NCBI GenBank assembly: GCA_033063855.1
Contig: CP093829.1
Location: 24,521,537-24,585,536 of the forward strand
Length of the DNA: 64,000 nucleotides
Reading direction: 5' to 3'
Origin: Smittia aterrima
Lineage: Eukaryota; Arthropoda; Insecta; Diptera; Chironomidae
The notes under the pieces were generated by a model. That model was not told where the DNA came from and ran no database searches. It was given only the letters and a program-made list of their open reading frames with translations. Each line of letters begins with the position of its first letter. Positions within the stretch are counted from its first letter, which is position 1. Shown here piece after piece: positions 33,623-45,237 of the stretch. Position numbers and translations under genes: made by a program.

Positions 33623-35466
33623 ATGGCAGGCTATTCAGAATATCGTAACGAACAGTTCATCAAGCAATACGAACACATCACGAAGCTTAAGTTGCTGACG
33701 AATGAAGAGTTGAGTCAAGTGAAGAAGAAAAGGAATTTCTTCGAAATTTCAATCAGGAGCGCAAATGAAATAAAACCTTTCATAGATTATATCAAATATG
33801 AAATAACTCTGATGAGAAAGTTCAAGCAAGTCGACTACGAGAACGAGAATGACGGACGAGCACTTGATAAAGTGATGGCTTATCACGTAAAAGATTTATT
33901 TCGAATGGCACTGAAGAAGTTTGGAGAGAAAAGGAAGATCTGGGAACATTACTTGGAATTTGTTAAGCAAAAGTTCTCAAACAGTGTCACAGGGATTTAT
34001 AAAGAGATGTTACATTATCATCACGAAATCGAGGACTTCATCGAAGCTGCAGCTCATGAAATGACGAAAGGAAATTTCACTATCGCAACATCAATTCTCA
34101 TGCAAGGAATGGGAGTTCATAGAAATTCTTCGAAGCCACTCGTCGTCATGTACATCGAGTGTTCAATCAAACAAGGAGAAGATCATGATGGAGAAGCGAG
34201 AAAGGCGACATTACAACAAGCTCAAAAGTTCTATGAAACATTCCTGAAGAAAGATTGCGAAAGCAGTTGTTGTGAGCTTCTTAAGAAAATTGAACGATAC
34301 AATTACTCGATGAACCTTCAGAACTACATTCTAACAGACTTGCTCACAGCTTCATCAGGAAATGCTGAAGTTTGGGAACTTCTCGCGTCAAGGCACTTGA
34401 ATGGATTAGTTTACAAATCAACGAAATCATCAGAAGCAGAAGTATCGTCAGAAGAGGTTCCAGCTGTTCCATTTGATGTTAAGCTTCGCTATGGACTCGC
34501 AATTTATGAGAAATCATTAGACGCAGTGAGCGAAGACAGTAAAAAGAAAATGTTTGAATTCTACATCAACAAACTTCTCCAACTCGACGAAAGAAAAGAC
34601 ATCAACGGATCATGTTTGAGCAGTGTTCGCAAGTCGTTGGGAAAAACATTATTCAGAGGCTTCGAAGAAAATTCTTTGTCGGAAAAGCATTTTATTCTCT
34701 TGCTACAACTTCAAATGCTGGACACTGAAAATAACGAAACAGCAATCGAGGAAATGTTAGAGAAAGGAGTCGACTTGTATTCTTCGTCAATGATTCTCTA
34801 CGAGCTTGCAATCAAGTTCTATCTGGCGACAAATGCCTTTGATAAGATTGCTCAAATCTTCAAAATTGCAGTTATCAATAATCCTAAAAGCTCGATCGAA
34901 CTTTATCGCTTCCTCTGCGGGATGTACTTGAAGAATTCAGCAGAAAAAGAGAAAGCGAAAAGTGTGATGCTTGAGGCAATCAACAGCACCAACAAACAGG
35001 TGTCAGATGCTTTCCAGCCTTATTATCTCGAGTACGTTGCTCTCACGGAAACCATCGAAAAAGCTCGTGAAGCTTACAATCTTTTATCAACGACAAGAAC
35101 GATGAATTCTCTGTCACTGGATTTTTTCAAAATGATGATAAAATTGGAAGCTGCAGATGAAAAGCCAAACGATAAAACGATTGTCAATTGTTATGAGCGG
35201 GCGACTGAACATTTCGGGAGTTTGAATTCAGAGGTAATTTCAATTAGAACTAGACTTGATTTGCAATATTCAATTTCTTTATTCTCTTTTAGATTTGGCT
35301 GGAATTTATTCATCACTTGTGGAAGAAAGGAAAGTACGCGGAAGCCGATGAAGTTAAGAAACGAGCTGTCAATAAAATGAAGGATAACCTACAGACTTTC
35401 CAAGATTTTGAAATGAAATTCACGATGATGAGAAACGATGTAGGCATGGAAGTTGAAAGTTTTTGA
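33623..35466 (+). CDS. UTP6: UTP6, small-subunit processome component
   Basis: HAT-repeat protein of the UTP-B subcomplex, needed for U3-guided 18S rRNA processing in the nucleolus. Two exons, 33623-35233 and 35293-35466 (594 residues; human UTP6 597). The N-terminal part resembles the family: L-T-N-E-E-L-S-Q-V-K-K-K-R-N-F-F-E, then P-F-I-D-Y-I-K-Y-E. The next part is a run of half-a-TPR (HAT) repeats, for example I-W-E-H-Y-L-E-F-V. The C-terminal block S-L-D-F-F-K-M-M-I-K-L-E-A-A, then Y-E-R-A-T-E-H-F-G and I-W-L-E-F-I-H-H, matches the conserved UTP6 C-terminus. AATAAA at 35514-35519. Convergent with Marcal1 (stops 72 bp apart). Confidence 0.92.
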
Positions 35467-35537
35467 AATCATTGGTAAAGCTGTAATTGTTAAGCTCGTG
35501 AAAAAGAAAATTCAATAAATTGTTTCACAAAAATTCT

Positions 35538-38500
35538 CTAAACAAATTCGATTAAGTCTTCAAAGATAAGATCATCGAGATTTTCCTCTTGTGGCTTGTT
35601 CTCGACTTGGTGATTTTCCTCTGGAGGTTGATTTTGGGAATCAGCTTCGTCATCAAAGATTAGACCATCAAAATTTTCTTCCTGAGGTTTGATCACGGCT
35701 TCGACTTCGTCTTCAAATATTAAACCATCAAAATTTTCTTCCTGAGGCTTGATCACGGCTTCGACTTCGTCTTCAAAGATTAGATCATCAAGATTTTCTT
35801 CCTGAGGCTTGATCACGGCTCCGTCATCAAGAATTAAACCATCGAGATTTTCCTCCTGAGGTTGTTTCTCGACTGCATTACATTTTGAACTTTCATCATG
35901 AAAAGAAAAGAATGCATCGTCGTAATCTTCACATGACAGAAAGTCCTCAGTAGTAAATGACGTAGATTTCGATTTGGCCTCCAACGTTTTAACTTCAGGT
36001 GACTTTTTGGTATAATTTGTGATGAGATTTGATTGATGTGACGTTGATGGACCAGCTTGAAATGACGAAGTAACAACGCTTTGTGAAAGGTGTTCGCTGT
36101 TGCCAACAAGACCAACTTTTGTAAGATTTCGCTGCTTAGACTTGAGCATTTCCCACATAACATCGTCGGCAGTATTTGGAGCGATTAAAAATGTAACTTT
36201 TACTTCATTGTTTTGTCCAATGCGATGAGCACGACCTTCTGCTTGAATAATTGTGTTCGGTGTCCAGTGTAATTCCGCAAAAACAATGTGACTAGCAGCA
36301 GTTAACGTAACGCCCGCTGAACATGCGTTAATTGAGATAATTGCGCAACGAATTTCAGGATCGCTTTGAAAAGTTTTAACCGCCGAGTTTCGATGTTCAG
36401 ATTTAGTAGAGCCATCAATTCTAACGAAGCGAATCTTATTTCGCAGCAAGCAGTCACTAATTCCATCCATGACGACAATGTGAGCTGCAAAGATTAGAAA
36501 CTTTTCTGTGTCTCCCTTCAATTTCTTCTCAACGTAGCGACTAAACAGAAGGAAGAGGGAAAATTATTATAAACATTTAGCGAAAATAAAAAGTGAACTT
36601 ACCAAATTCCATCGACTTTAAGCTTTGCAGTTTTTGTGTACCACTCAATCAATATTTCTTTCTGAACGGATTTCTTGAGTCCATTGGTCGCCTTTCTGTA
36701 GTCCTCAGCAAATCGTTTCATTTCGTTGCAGTCGTCAGTTGTGAGTCGGAGATTGTTCAATTCAACGACCTCTCGCTTTTTGTCCCCAAGAGTCGAAACA
36801 TCATCCTTCAATCGGCGAATCATAAACTTCTTCTCCAGGATGACTTTCAGTTCTTGTAAATTCGAAGATCCATCTGCGTTCCAGCCAAAAGTCGTTTGAT
36901 GTCCATGACAATAACGTTTAGTGAACGAGAAGTAGTTGGCGAATCCTTTATCGATAATTGCAAGTTGTGGATGAAGCTCAGAAGGTCGAGACAAAGCTGG
37001 AGTACCAGAAATGAGAACAACTCTTCTTGCATTCTCGCCAAGTATTGATGCATTGATAGTTTGCTTTGCTTTTGGATTCTTCATATTGTGAGACTCGTCG
37101 AACAAAATTACATTAAAGTCCTTTATCTCGAACTTCTTTAAGTTGTTAACCAGACAACCGTAAGAGCAAATAACGACTTTAGCTTCGGAAATTCGATCGT
37201 TGTGTGACTCCATGACTGTAATATCTTGAACATTAACTTGTGGCAAAAGTTTCACAATTTCATCTTGCCACATTTTGCGACATGAAGTTATAGTGACGAT
37301 GAGTAGAGGCCAATCGTCTCTGTAATAATCAGCAACAGCTAAAGCCTGACGTGTCTTTCCCAATCCCATGTCATCTCCAAGTAGAAAGCGTCCTCCATGT
37401 GAAATTCCGAAGAGAACACCTTCACGTTGAAACTCGTAAAGAGAGTTCTGCAAATATTTTTTTTAGTAAAAGTGTGAATCAATTAGCGTCAATGTTTACC
37501 AATAATTTAGGTTCAATTGAGTTCAGACATGACTCAGAGACTGGCGACGTTTCCTTATGAATGCATTTTAATACGAAGTCTGGGATCTTCACTAATTTCA
37601 CGAAATCTTTCATCTTATCAAGAGCATTACAAAATAATTTATATTCTTGAATGCTGAACGTCCATTGCTTTGTTGCTTGAACTAAAAATGATTTTAAATT
37701 AAAACTTTTAATCAATCTAATTAGCAAGAGCTCTTACCATAATTGCTCGACTTCATCTTCTTGAATTCATTTATCACAGTTTCATTATAACTATTCGTAG
37801 TTGCCATGAAGCGATCCTCGCTGATGAGCTCAAGATCGCAAATAATAGGAATCAAAGGCTTCTTCGGGGCTTCATTGATCTTTGGCTTTTCGTAAGGAGT
37901 TGACCGTGAAGTTGAAGCTCTGGAAGGAACTGGCACTTTTAATAAAGCGGCTTCGATGCGCTGAGTAAACGAAGGTCGAATTTTTTTGGCCGGAACCGTT
38001 TCAGGAGAAGTCTTTTTTGCAGCAAGCTCTTCAGCAACTTTTGGTGAAATCAATTTTCGCTTCTTGGCGCGTTCTATTGCTTCCAGTCTTTTTCTTTCGA
38101 TTTCAGCTTTAAGTTTCGATTCCTGATCTGACTTGGTTGCAGGTTGAATCTGTTTTGGAACAGACACTTCAGCAACTTTTGGTGAAATCAATTTCCGTTT
38201 CTTGGCGCGTTCGATCGCCTCCAGTCTCTTTCGCTCAATTTCGGTCTTTTGTTTCGATTCTTGCTCTAACTTCGTTCCAGGAAGAATCTTTTTAGCAACA
38301 AGTTCTTCAGCTACTTTTGGTGGGATCAACTTATGTTGCTTTGCGCGTTCGATCGCTTCCAATCTCTTTCGCTCGATTTCTGCCTTTTGTTCTGTTGTCA
38401 ACGAACTGCTCTCTTGCTTTTGCTTCTGACACAAAAGAGCTTGATCTGGATTCAACGTAAATCGTGTCTCACTTTTGTTATTATTATTTTGAAGCTGCTT

Positions 38501-38605
38501 CAGAATCTGATTTTGCTTGTGCTTCTCCATTTTCTGTTGGAGACGCTCCTTAGCTATTCGTCGCTTCTCAGCGATCTCTTCGTTACTACAAAATCTGGTT
38601 GACAT
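35538..38605 (-). CDS. Marcal1: SMARCAL1/Marcal1 annealing helicase
   Basis: SNF2-family annealing helicase that is recruited by RPA and remodels stalled replication forks. Four exons on the minus strand: 38605-37738, 37681-37500, 37447-36603, 36540-35538 (965 residues). The N-terminus S-N-E-E-I-A-E-K-R-R-I-A-K-E resembles an RPA32-binding helix. Residues 74-199 hold three 46-residue repeats with a related helix. A single HARP domain lies at about 258-330. The helicase core includes G-D-D-M-G-L-G-K-T (motif I), D-E-S-H (motif II), S-G-T-P (III) and Q-A-E-G-R-A-H-R-I-G-Q (VI). The C-terminus is a series of acidic 20-residue repeats (P-Q-E-E-N-x-D-x-L-I-F-x-D). Human SMARCAL1 has two HARP domains. 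The DESH box separates it from other SNF2 helicases. Confidence 0.92.
35641..35866 (-). repeat. 60-bp coding repeats in Marcal1 C-terminus
   Basis: Three full 60-bp units at 35641-35700, 35701-35760 and 35761-35820, plus a partial unit to about 35866. They encode P-Q-E-E-N-(L/F)-D-(G/D)-L-I-F-(E/D)-D-E with short spacers. A diverged unit at 35545-35600 closes the protein. Confidence 0.85.
38009..38386 (-). repeat. three 138-bp coding repeats in Marcal1
   Basis: Repeats start at codons 74, 120 and 166, an exact spacing of 46 codons. Each begins K-(A/T)-E-I-E-R-K-R-L-E-A-I-E-R-A-K, then K-L-I-(P/S)-P-K-V-A-E. DNA identity between units is high. The three helices resemble the RPA2-binding motif of SMARCAL1, TIPIN and UNG2. 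Confidence 0.85.
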
Positions 38606-39303
38606 GATTAATAATTCGTTTATTCTCTGACTTCAGCGGTTTGTTTATATTTTGTTCGACTATTGCGAAACTTGTGAAATTGTGTTAATGCCTTCGAAGA
38701 TAAAAAAGCCTTAACTTCTTTGAAAAAATGAAATAACTTAAAAATGCTTATGATTGCATAAGAAACAAAAGAACTAATTTATCTGATTCATTAAATCTTC
38801 TCTTAACTTTATTAAAAACTTTTTCAAATTTCCAGGCTTTCTATTCTTGAAGACATTGGTTCACCTCGCCGAGTCGCTTTCGAACATTCCGAATAAAAAT
38901 CAGATCAGTGTTTAATTAACAGCCGCGTAAAGCTGACAGTTATCAAGATATAGATGAAAAATAGATTTTGGGTTTCGTTGATTCTATTGACTTATTCAAT
39001 TTACAACGATTACGTGAAAAGAAACCAAAGTTCAATCGACGAAGAACAAGTTGATAAGAATTTTATCTAAAGTTAAATTTTCGGTGAATTGCGTAGCAGA
39101 GAAGAAAAATTTGCCAAGTCGGGAATTGGCGAATGAAACTGGAAGCCCACAGCAAAAAATAAACTTATCGGAGGCAAAAGAAGTTTTTGGGAAATCACAG
39201 TCCCCGACATTTCAACGATTGTGTATATTTTAAGAAAGACTCGAAGTTGATTGAAATAGAAATAATAATTATTGTACTAAGCTAATCAGAGAGGATAACA
39301 ACA
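38606..39303. promoter_or_regulatory. divergent Marcal1/rim2 intergenic region
   Basis: 698 bp between start codons of oppositely oriented genes. Nothing beyond AT-rich sequence was recognised. A frame at 39051-39233 is unsupported. Confidence 0.45.
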
Positions 39304-42300
39304 ATGTCTGAAAGAGATTCTATCATTCATCTTGTAGCAGGAGGGTAAGTGAAGCTATTCCTTCTAATTTCGCGAATTGCTAAGAATTTACATCGCTTGC
39401 ATCGCAATGTTGTCTTCTCACATCTCTCCCTTCCAATACCGCATCGCGAAATCTAAAAATAGAATTTCCTTCAAGTTTTATCGTCACACAGAGCCAACAG
39501 ACTGATACTTGCTTGTAGGTAACATAAACGCGGATGAATCGAAAGCGAATTTCTGTTTATGTTTACATTCTCTGTCTCCCATTTCATTGCTAATTCGACC
39601 TTAATTTTCCACGAAATATCTATGCAAACTTTTATTTTTATCTTTCAATTTGAAGATTCATGCAAATTAAAGGAATTTTTTGGATTATGGATCAAACAAC
39701 AATTGAAACGCGAGCGCTCGTTGTTCCCACGTGAACTCAGTAGCAACAAGTCGAACTTTTAAGCTTAGCGCTTTAAATTTTAAATCATTTGACTTAAGTT
39801 CATTGGGGCTACGGATCCTAATCGCTGATGGCTTGATCTACTTAGCGACGTTGCCATAAAAAATTAAAACATTCGAAAGAGAAAAGATTTTCAAGTTCGC
39901 TTAAAATTTCCCATCGCGAGTCGTTGATCGAAAGTGCATGTTTTGAATTCTATTTTTAGCTCGAGAGTCGAAGCAAAACAAAGTCAGGTTTAGTGTAATA
40001 TCGACAAACCGGTGAAAACAGAAAATTATTGCAAATTACGTAACAAACGATCCCGGCAAAAAAAAAACTAAAACGAGTTACTACGTCGCAATTTGCTTTT
40101 TGCGAAGAGGGCAAATCCAAAATTATAAGATATTCGCCGGTTCTGATCGCGACTATAGTGGAAGCAACAACAAAATTACGCGTTGTTGTCGTTTCATTGA
40201 TTGAGGAACGCGACTGACCTTGAGAAATTCTCGTTCTTCTCTTTATTCGATCAAGTTCGCAAGACAGAAAATTTACTTGTGTAAATTGAAGTGTTGCATT
40301 CTTATCGAATTCTTCACCTGTTTCCTTTAACTTCGACCAAAATAGCGATGATTTGATCGAACACGTTAATTGCTCTGATTTGAACGCTTTATCAAATTAG
40401 ATTATCAGGAAATATCATAAAGATGTTTGTTCATTTCTTTAACAGAAAAAAGTTTCTTTTTCACTCGAAATCAGAACGAATTGCGATGTCGATTTTTAAT
40501 CTGGAATCGTTTTTCGGTTTAAAGAAAACAATTAAAATGTGACGCCGATACGTTCATTCTCAAAACGAAAATTACTACGAAAGATACAGGTCGACCTACT
40601 GTCAAGCCACGTGAACTTATCGTGATTTTATTAATAGATTCGCATGTGTTCTTTCTTTATGGGCTGTTTCAAAACAATTTCAATCGGCAGCGAAACTGAT
40701 AAGATGCTTTATCCTTGAAGCTTCTTTGCCAATCGAGTTTGATTAAATAAATGTCCGTGGCATGAGCGCCCCTAATTATTTTTGCTTGGTTTATTAAGAA
40801 GCGGCAAAACAAAACTCCATCGTGTGGAAACGCAAATGTAGCTTCAATGAAGCTGCTCGTCTCGCGAGTTGATAAGAGCTAAAAGCTAGTTTCGATCGGT
40901 TTCTGAAAGAAGATTGTGTCATGAACTCATCGAATTGTTTACTAAATCTTACACTCTATAGACTGGATTCTATAATTTTATTTCATCTCTGACATAGTTT
41001 CGCTTTTCTAAACTTTATGCTTCTAATAGAAATCTGCTTCGATGCGGCTCACAATCGAGAACACTAAAGTCCCAGAGTCCGCGACATCATTCGATGATTA
41101 TTAAACTTCAATTACGCGAATCGATTGCGAAACGATCGTTTAATATTTTTTGATGAATCTTCATTTTTTATTGAGCGAATTGGCAGAAACTGGATTTACG
41201 ATTCAGAAAAGTTCTTTTCAATAGCTTACTTGCGCTGTTTAAACCCAAATTAATTATTTCGATTTGAAGAAATCTGTTTGTTCCAGTCTGAGGTCAACTC
41301 GCAGGTTATCAGAAATAATAAAAGCATGATGTGGTTGTTTACTGGATTTATAATATTGAATGAGATTGACGAGTTCAGTTGAAACTGGATTTGAGGATGT
41401 GCTGAACTTTTGCTTTTTGTTCAATGAAACATTTCTCGCAAACCCATCAATTGAATGTAAATATTTCTAGACAATATTGACTTGTGCAACAATTATGTCA
41501 AGCTGATGTTAAATTCTCAGTTGAAATATCCCGCTTTGAACCTTGATAACTTATCTTGTTTTTATATTTTGTTCAGGGTCGCTGGCACTGCGGGAGCTGT
41601 GGTCACCTGTCCACTTGAAGTCGTGAAAACACGTCTGCAAAGTTCAAATGCTTTCCTTCCCGTGCAAGCATCGAGGATTTCTGAACTCCCGGGAATGCAA
41701 AATCCGACGAGCGATGCTCTTCGTCGCCCTGAGCAACGCAGAAAATTTAGCTCAACTATTCTAAGAAGAGTCCGGCCACAGGTAATTTACATTCACTTTT
41801 TTAAGCATCTCAGTGGTTCATTAAGATTTACCCCTCACCCTCCTTCGGTCCATGTTCTTCTTCTCTATTCCGTTCCAGAAGTCACCGACAAAAGCACTGC
41901 GGAAAAGTTTTGTTGATAAAATTCGGCTGAAAATGAATGTAACTTTCATTTCAATTTGTTAATCCAGCTGACTAACTTGTGAGCCGCATTGAGAATTATC
42001 CGCGATGAAACTCAAAGTTTCAAAGTCTAGTGTGAGAAATGTCTTCCGATATTTTGATAAGAAATTAGTCATTTTGATCCGATTTAAATAAATAAATAAA
42101 TATAGCAAGGGTTCTCATTTCTTATCTTATCAATGTCCGTGAATGTTATCGATACTTCACTTTTTTCTTTCTATTTTTTCCTCCTCGGATAAGACATTTT
42201 GTTATTTCACCGAAAACACGGAAGATATTCCTGAGAACAAAGCGCCTTATTGCGCAAAGAAAATGTCAAGTTCGGGCCGGTATTTATTTTTAAAACGATA

Positions 42301-43491
42301 TCTATTGCATTCAAAGATAAAACGGAATAGAAATAATTGGCATAAATATTCAAAATACTTCGACGGCTCACATTTTCTTCACAGCTACCATTCGTAAACA
42401 AATGAGTAAAGAAATTTCGATGACTAATGACAATCAACTCTCTCTTATTCATTTCAGGTTTACGCGATTTCGCACTGTGGCATTTCATCGGCGCCAAAAT
42501 CTATGAGCATCATTCAATGCCTTCGGTACATTGTCCAGAATGAAGGATCGCGCGCATTGTTCAAAGGGTAAGTTGTAATATTTCAAACCTGATCATTGAA
42601 AAGTGTCCTAATTGGTAACGTTTTCTTTAGACTCGGCCCAAACATTGTTGGCGTTGCGCCATCAAGAGCGATGTACTTCTGTGCCTACAGCCAAACAAAG
42701 GAAGCCCTGTCTTCATTTGGGTAAAGCGGAATTTAATAATTTTGACGAAAGAAATTCATTAACAAAAGGATCTTTAATATTTTAGACTTCTGCCGACTGA
42801 TTCGCCTTTCTCACACATTCTGAGTGCATCATGCGCTGGCTTCGTGTCATCGACTGCGACCAATCCGATTTGGTTTGTAAAGACACGACTTCAACTAGAT
42901 CATGACTCGCGTAACAAGATGAATGTGCGTGATTGTATCAAAAGAATTTACCAGCAGAACGGAATTCGAGGCTTCTATAAAGGAATAACTGCAAGTTATT
43001 TCGGAATCTCTGAGACTGTCGTTCACTTTGTTATCTACGAGGCACTTAAGAAAAAACTGGTAAGTTTATTGCACTTTTTATTCATTCAACTTCGATTACT
43101 CATAATTCGTTTTTTAAAGGTTGAGATGCGTCAAAAGAGACCAGAAGAAGGCAAAACGACACGAGATTTTGTTGAGTTCATGCTTGCTGGAGCAACATCG
43201 AAAACTATCGCCAGTTGTATCGCTTATCCTCATGAAGTTGCACGCACCAGACTGCGCGAAGAGGGAAACAAATATAACAGATTTTGGCAGACACTCTTCT
43301 TGGTATGGAAGGAAGAAGGCAAGTCAGGACTTTATCGCGGGCTCGCCACTCAACTTGTTAGACAAATTCCCAACACAGCGATCATGATGGCAACTTATGA
43401 AGCTGTTGTGTATGTGCTTTCAATGAAATTCAACGCGACTTTCTATCTTGATGCCCATCGCAATGGCAGTTCAAACGGCAAAAGTCAGTAG
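39304..43491 (+). CDS. rim2: mitochondrial pyrimidine nucleotide carrier (rim2/SLC25A33-36)
   Basis: Inner-membrane carrier importing pyrimidine (deoxy)nucleotides for mtDNA and RNA synthesis. Six exons: 39304-39344, 41577-41781, 42458-42567, 42631-42720, 42786-43059, 43120-43491 (363 residues; Drosophila rim2 is similar in length). Three mitochondrial carrier signatures are visible: P-L-E-V-V-K-T-R-L-Q, N-P-I-W-F-V-K-T-R-L-Q and Y-P-H-E-V-A-R-T-R-L-R. The asymmetric second and third signatures and the S-E-T-V-V-H-F-V-I-Y-E and R-Q-I-P-N-T-A-I-M-M-A-T-Y-E segments are typical of SLC25A33/36. The first exon is 41 nt and is followed by a 2.2 kb intron, the longest confirmed in the window. The C-terminus extends about 20 residues past the last helix (D-A-H-R-N-G-S-S-N-G-K). 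Confidence 0.94.
39345..41576 (+). other. large first intron of rim2
   Basis: 2.2 kb, GTAAGT donor at 39345 and TTCAG acceptor ending 41576. No exon-like sequence was found inside; frames at 39559-39762 and 41482 onward are unsupported. Its size among introns of about 60 nt suggests regulatory content or an unrecognised non-coding RNA, without direct evidence. Confidence 0.6.
41782..42457 (+). other. second intron of rim2
   Basis: 676 nt intron. It contains a perfect TATCGATA at 42147-42154 and a TAAATAAATAAATA tract near 42090. No coding signal. An internal alternative promoter is conceivable but unsupported. Confidence 0.5.
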
Positions 43492-44205
43492 CCGATTGCG
43501 TCCAACAAAATCTCACAGTCGTCGTTATGTTTTATAAATAATTGATAAATTTTAGAAGGTCCCAAAAATTTGTGCCATTAAAATATTAAGTTACGTAACC
43601 AGTCTTTTTGCTGAGTCAAACCTTATTGAAGAAGATTTGGACGAATCAAGTCCATCAAAGCCTTCTTGGTAATAATTCACAGAATATCAAACAACGCACT
43701 TTACATTATTGTTTCTATGAAATATTTTATTTGTTGTAGCGCTTAGATAAGTTATTTGTTGGGAAATATTTCAAAAGAAAAATCAATTTTGAAGTGAAAA
43801 CGCTTATAAACTATTTTCTTCCTCTTTCGACGAAAGAAATGCTCAAAATTTATCTTATTTAAAAAAGGAAAAACATTTGAAAAGAAGAAAATGCTGTGAT
43901 TATAGCTTAGAAGTACATTTTGTAGGAAATTGTAAAACTCATAAACAAAGTTTAAAATAATAAAAGATTTTATGAAATCGAGTGAAAATATTTTTTTCTT
44001 TTAAAGTCAATGGAAAGTCATTGAAAATGTTTTCAGAAATCAGGAAAAGCTCAACTGAAAGTTCGACGGTTCTCTCTCTCGCTCTGATCGTTTTGTTTGT
44101 TTTTCGTCTCTTTCTCACAAAAATTCAGATTTCAAAACATTTTCATCAAAGAGAGCAAATTTAATTAGATTTAAACGATTTCTCTACAAATAAAGTATAA
44201 AAGAA
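43492..44205. other. intergenic rim2 to TBRG1-like gene
   Basis: 714 nt, AT-rich, holding the rim2 3' end and the promoter of the next plus-strand gene. No gene seen. Confidence 0.5.
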
Positions 44206-45032
44206 ATGGATAACTATGAAAGGAAGGTCCGCAAATTGAAGAAAACTATCAAGAACCTCGTTGTTGTAAGTAAATCATAAAATTTGATTTTTGTTTTGAC
44301 TAAAAAAATTATTTTCAGGAAAATTCTTCAATCTGCGACTACATCGCAACTATTCAAGATCAAATTGATGTTGTGAAGCATGAACGAGAGTTCCTTCTAC
44401 GCAAACTAATTGAACATGAGCCATCAGCAGTTGATTTAGCAAACACGACCATTGATCCGAAGCAAAAGAAAAGAAAGAATTCTTCATCAGACACTTCAAG
44501 TATTTCAAAGCCTCCAGGAATAAAATTCAAAGCTCAGCCAACGTTTGTGAAGAAACAAACTCAGCTACCGAAGCTTCCAATCGTCATCGATGGAATTACT
44601 TTACTTTGCTTGGGAAGAATTGAAACCAAACGAACTGCATTTCGCAACGATCAGTGCACATATCCAGTTGGATATAAAATTTCTCGGATCTATAACAACA
44701 AAATGTTTGTCCTAAGAATCATTGACAACGGGATTGGTCCTCTGTTTGAAGCATTCCTTGCAACTGACCCAACTCAACGATTCACTGGACCAACGACTGA
44801 TGATTGTCACGCCGAAATCCTTCAAGCACATTCAATGCAATCGTTCGACAACAACCGACCTTACGTTCTTGATGGAGATCAATTTTTCGGATTGAAGAAC
44901 AAAAGAATCAGAGATCTCATAAACTCGCTGCCAAACGCAAGGAAGTTAATTAAAGTCAAACAGGAAATTAAGCAAGAGAATCTTTCCTTCTTTGATGATA
45001 ACGCCAGTAGCTATTCAATGAATTATCAATGA
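44206..45032 (+). CDS. TBRG1: TBRG1-like FYR-domain nuclear protein
   Basis: Homologue of transforming growth factor beta regulator 1, a nuclear growth-inhibitory protein with paired FYRN and FYRC domains. Two exons, 44206-44265 and 44319-45032 (257 residues). A basic coiled N-terminus (residues 1-50, R-K-V-R-K-L-K-K-T-I-K-N-L) precedes a Lys/Ser-rich linker. The FYRN part is P-I-V-I-D-G-I-T-L-L-C-L-G-R-I then Y-P-V-G-Y-K-I-S-R-I-Y (about 110-160). The FYRC part is G-P-T-T-D-D-C-H-A-E-I-L and G-D-Q-F-F-G-L (about 180-225). It is shorter than human TBRG1, mainly in the N-terminal region. AATAAA at 45043-45048. COP1 starts 205 bp downstream on the same strand. Confidence 0.85.
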
Positions 45033-45237
45033 TCAAATGAGAAATAAAGATTTTTAACGAAAATGAAGCGAAAAAATATTTTCGAACAAAACAGAAATTG
45101 AAGCGAAGCTATTCCGGTCGCGAAGTGCTGTGCAACTTGCTTTAACAGCGAAATTCAAGTTTATTATTTTGCAATTTCTGTTTTATTAATCAGCCAACGC
45201 TTTCTTCGCATGAAAATCAATCAGTAACACTTGTAAA

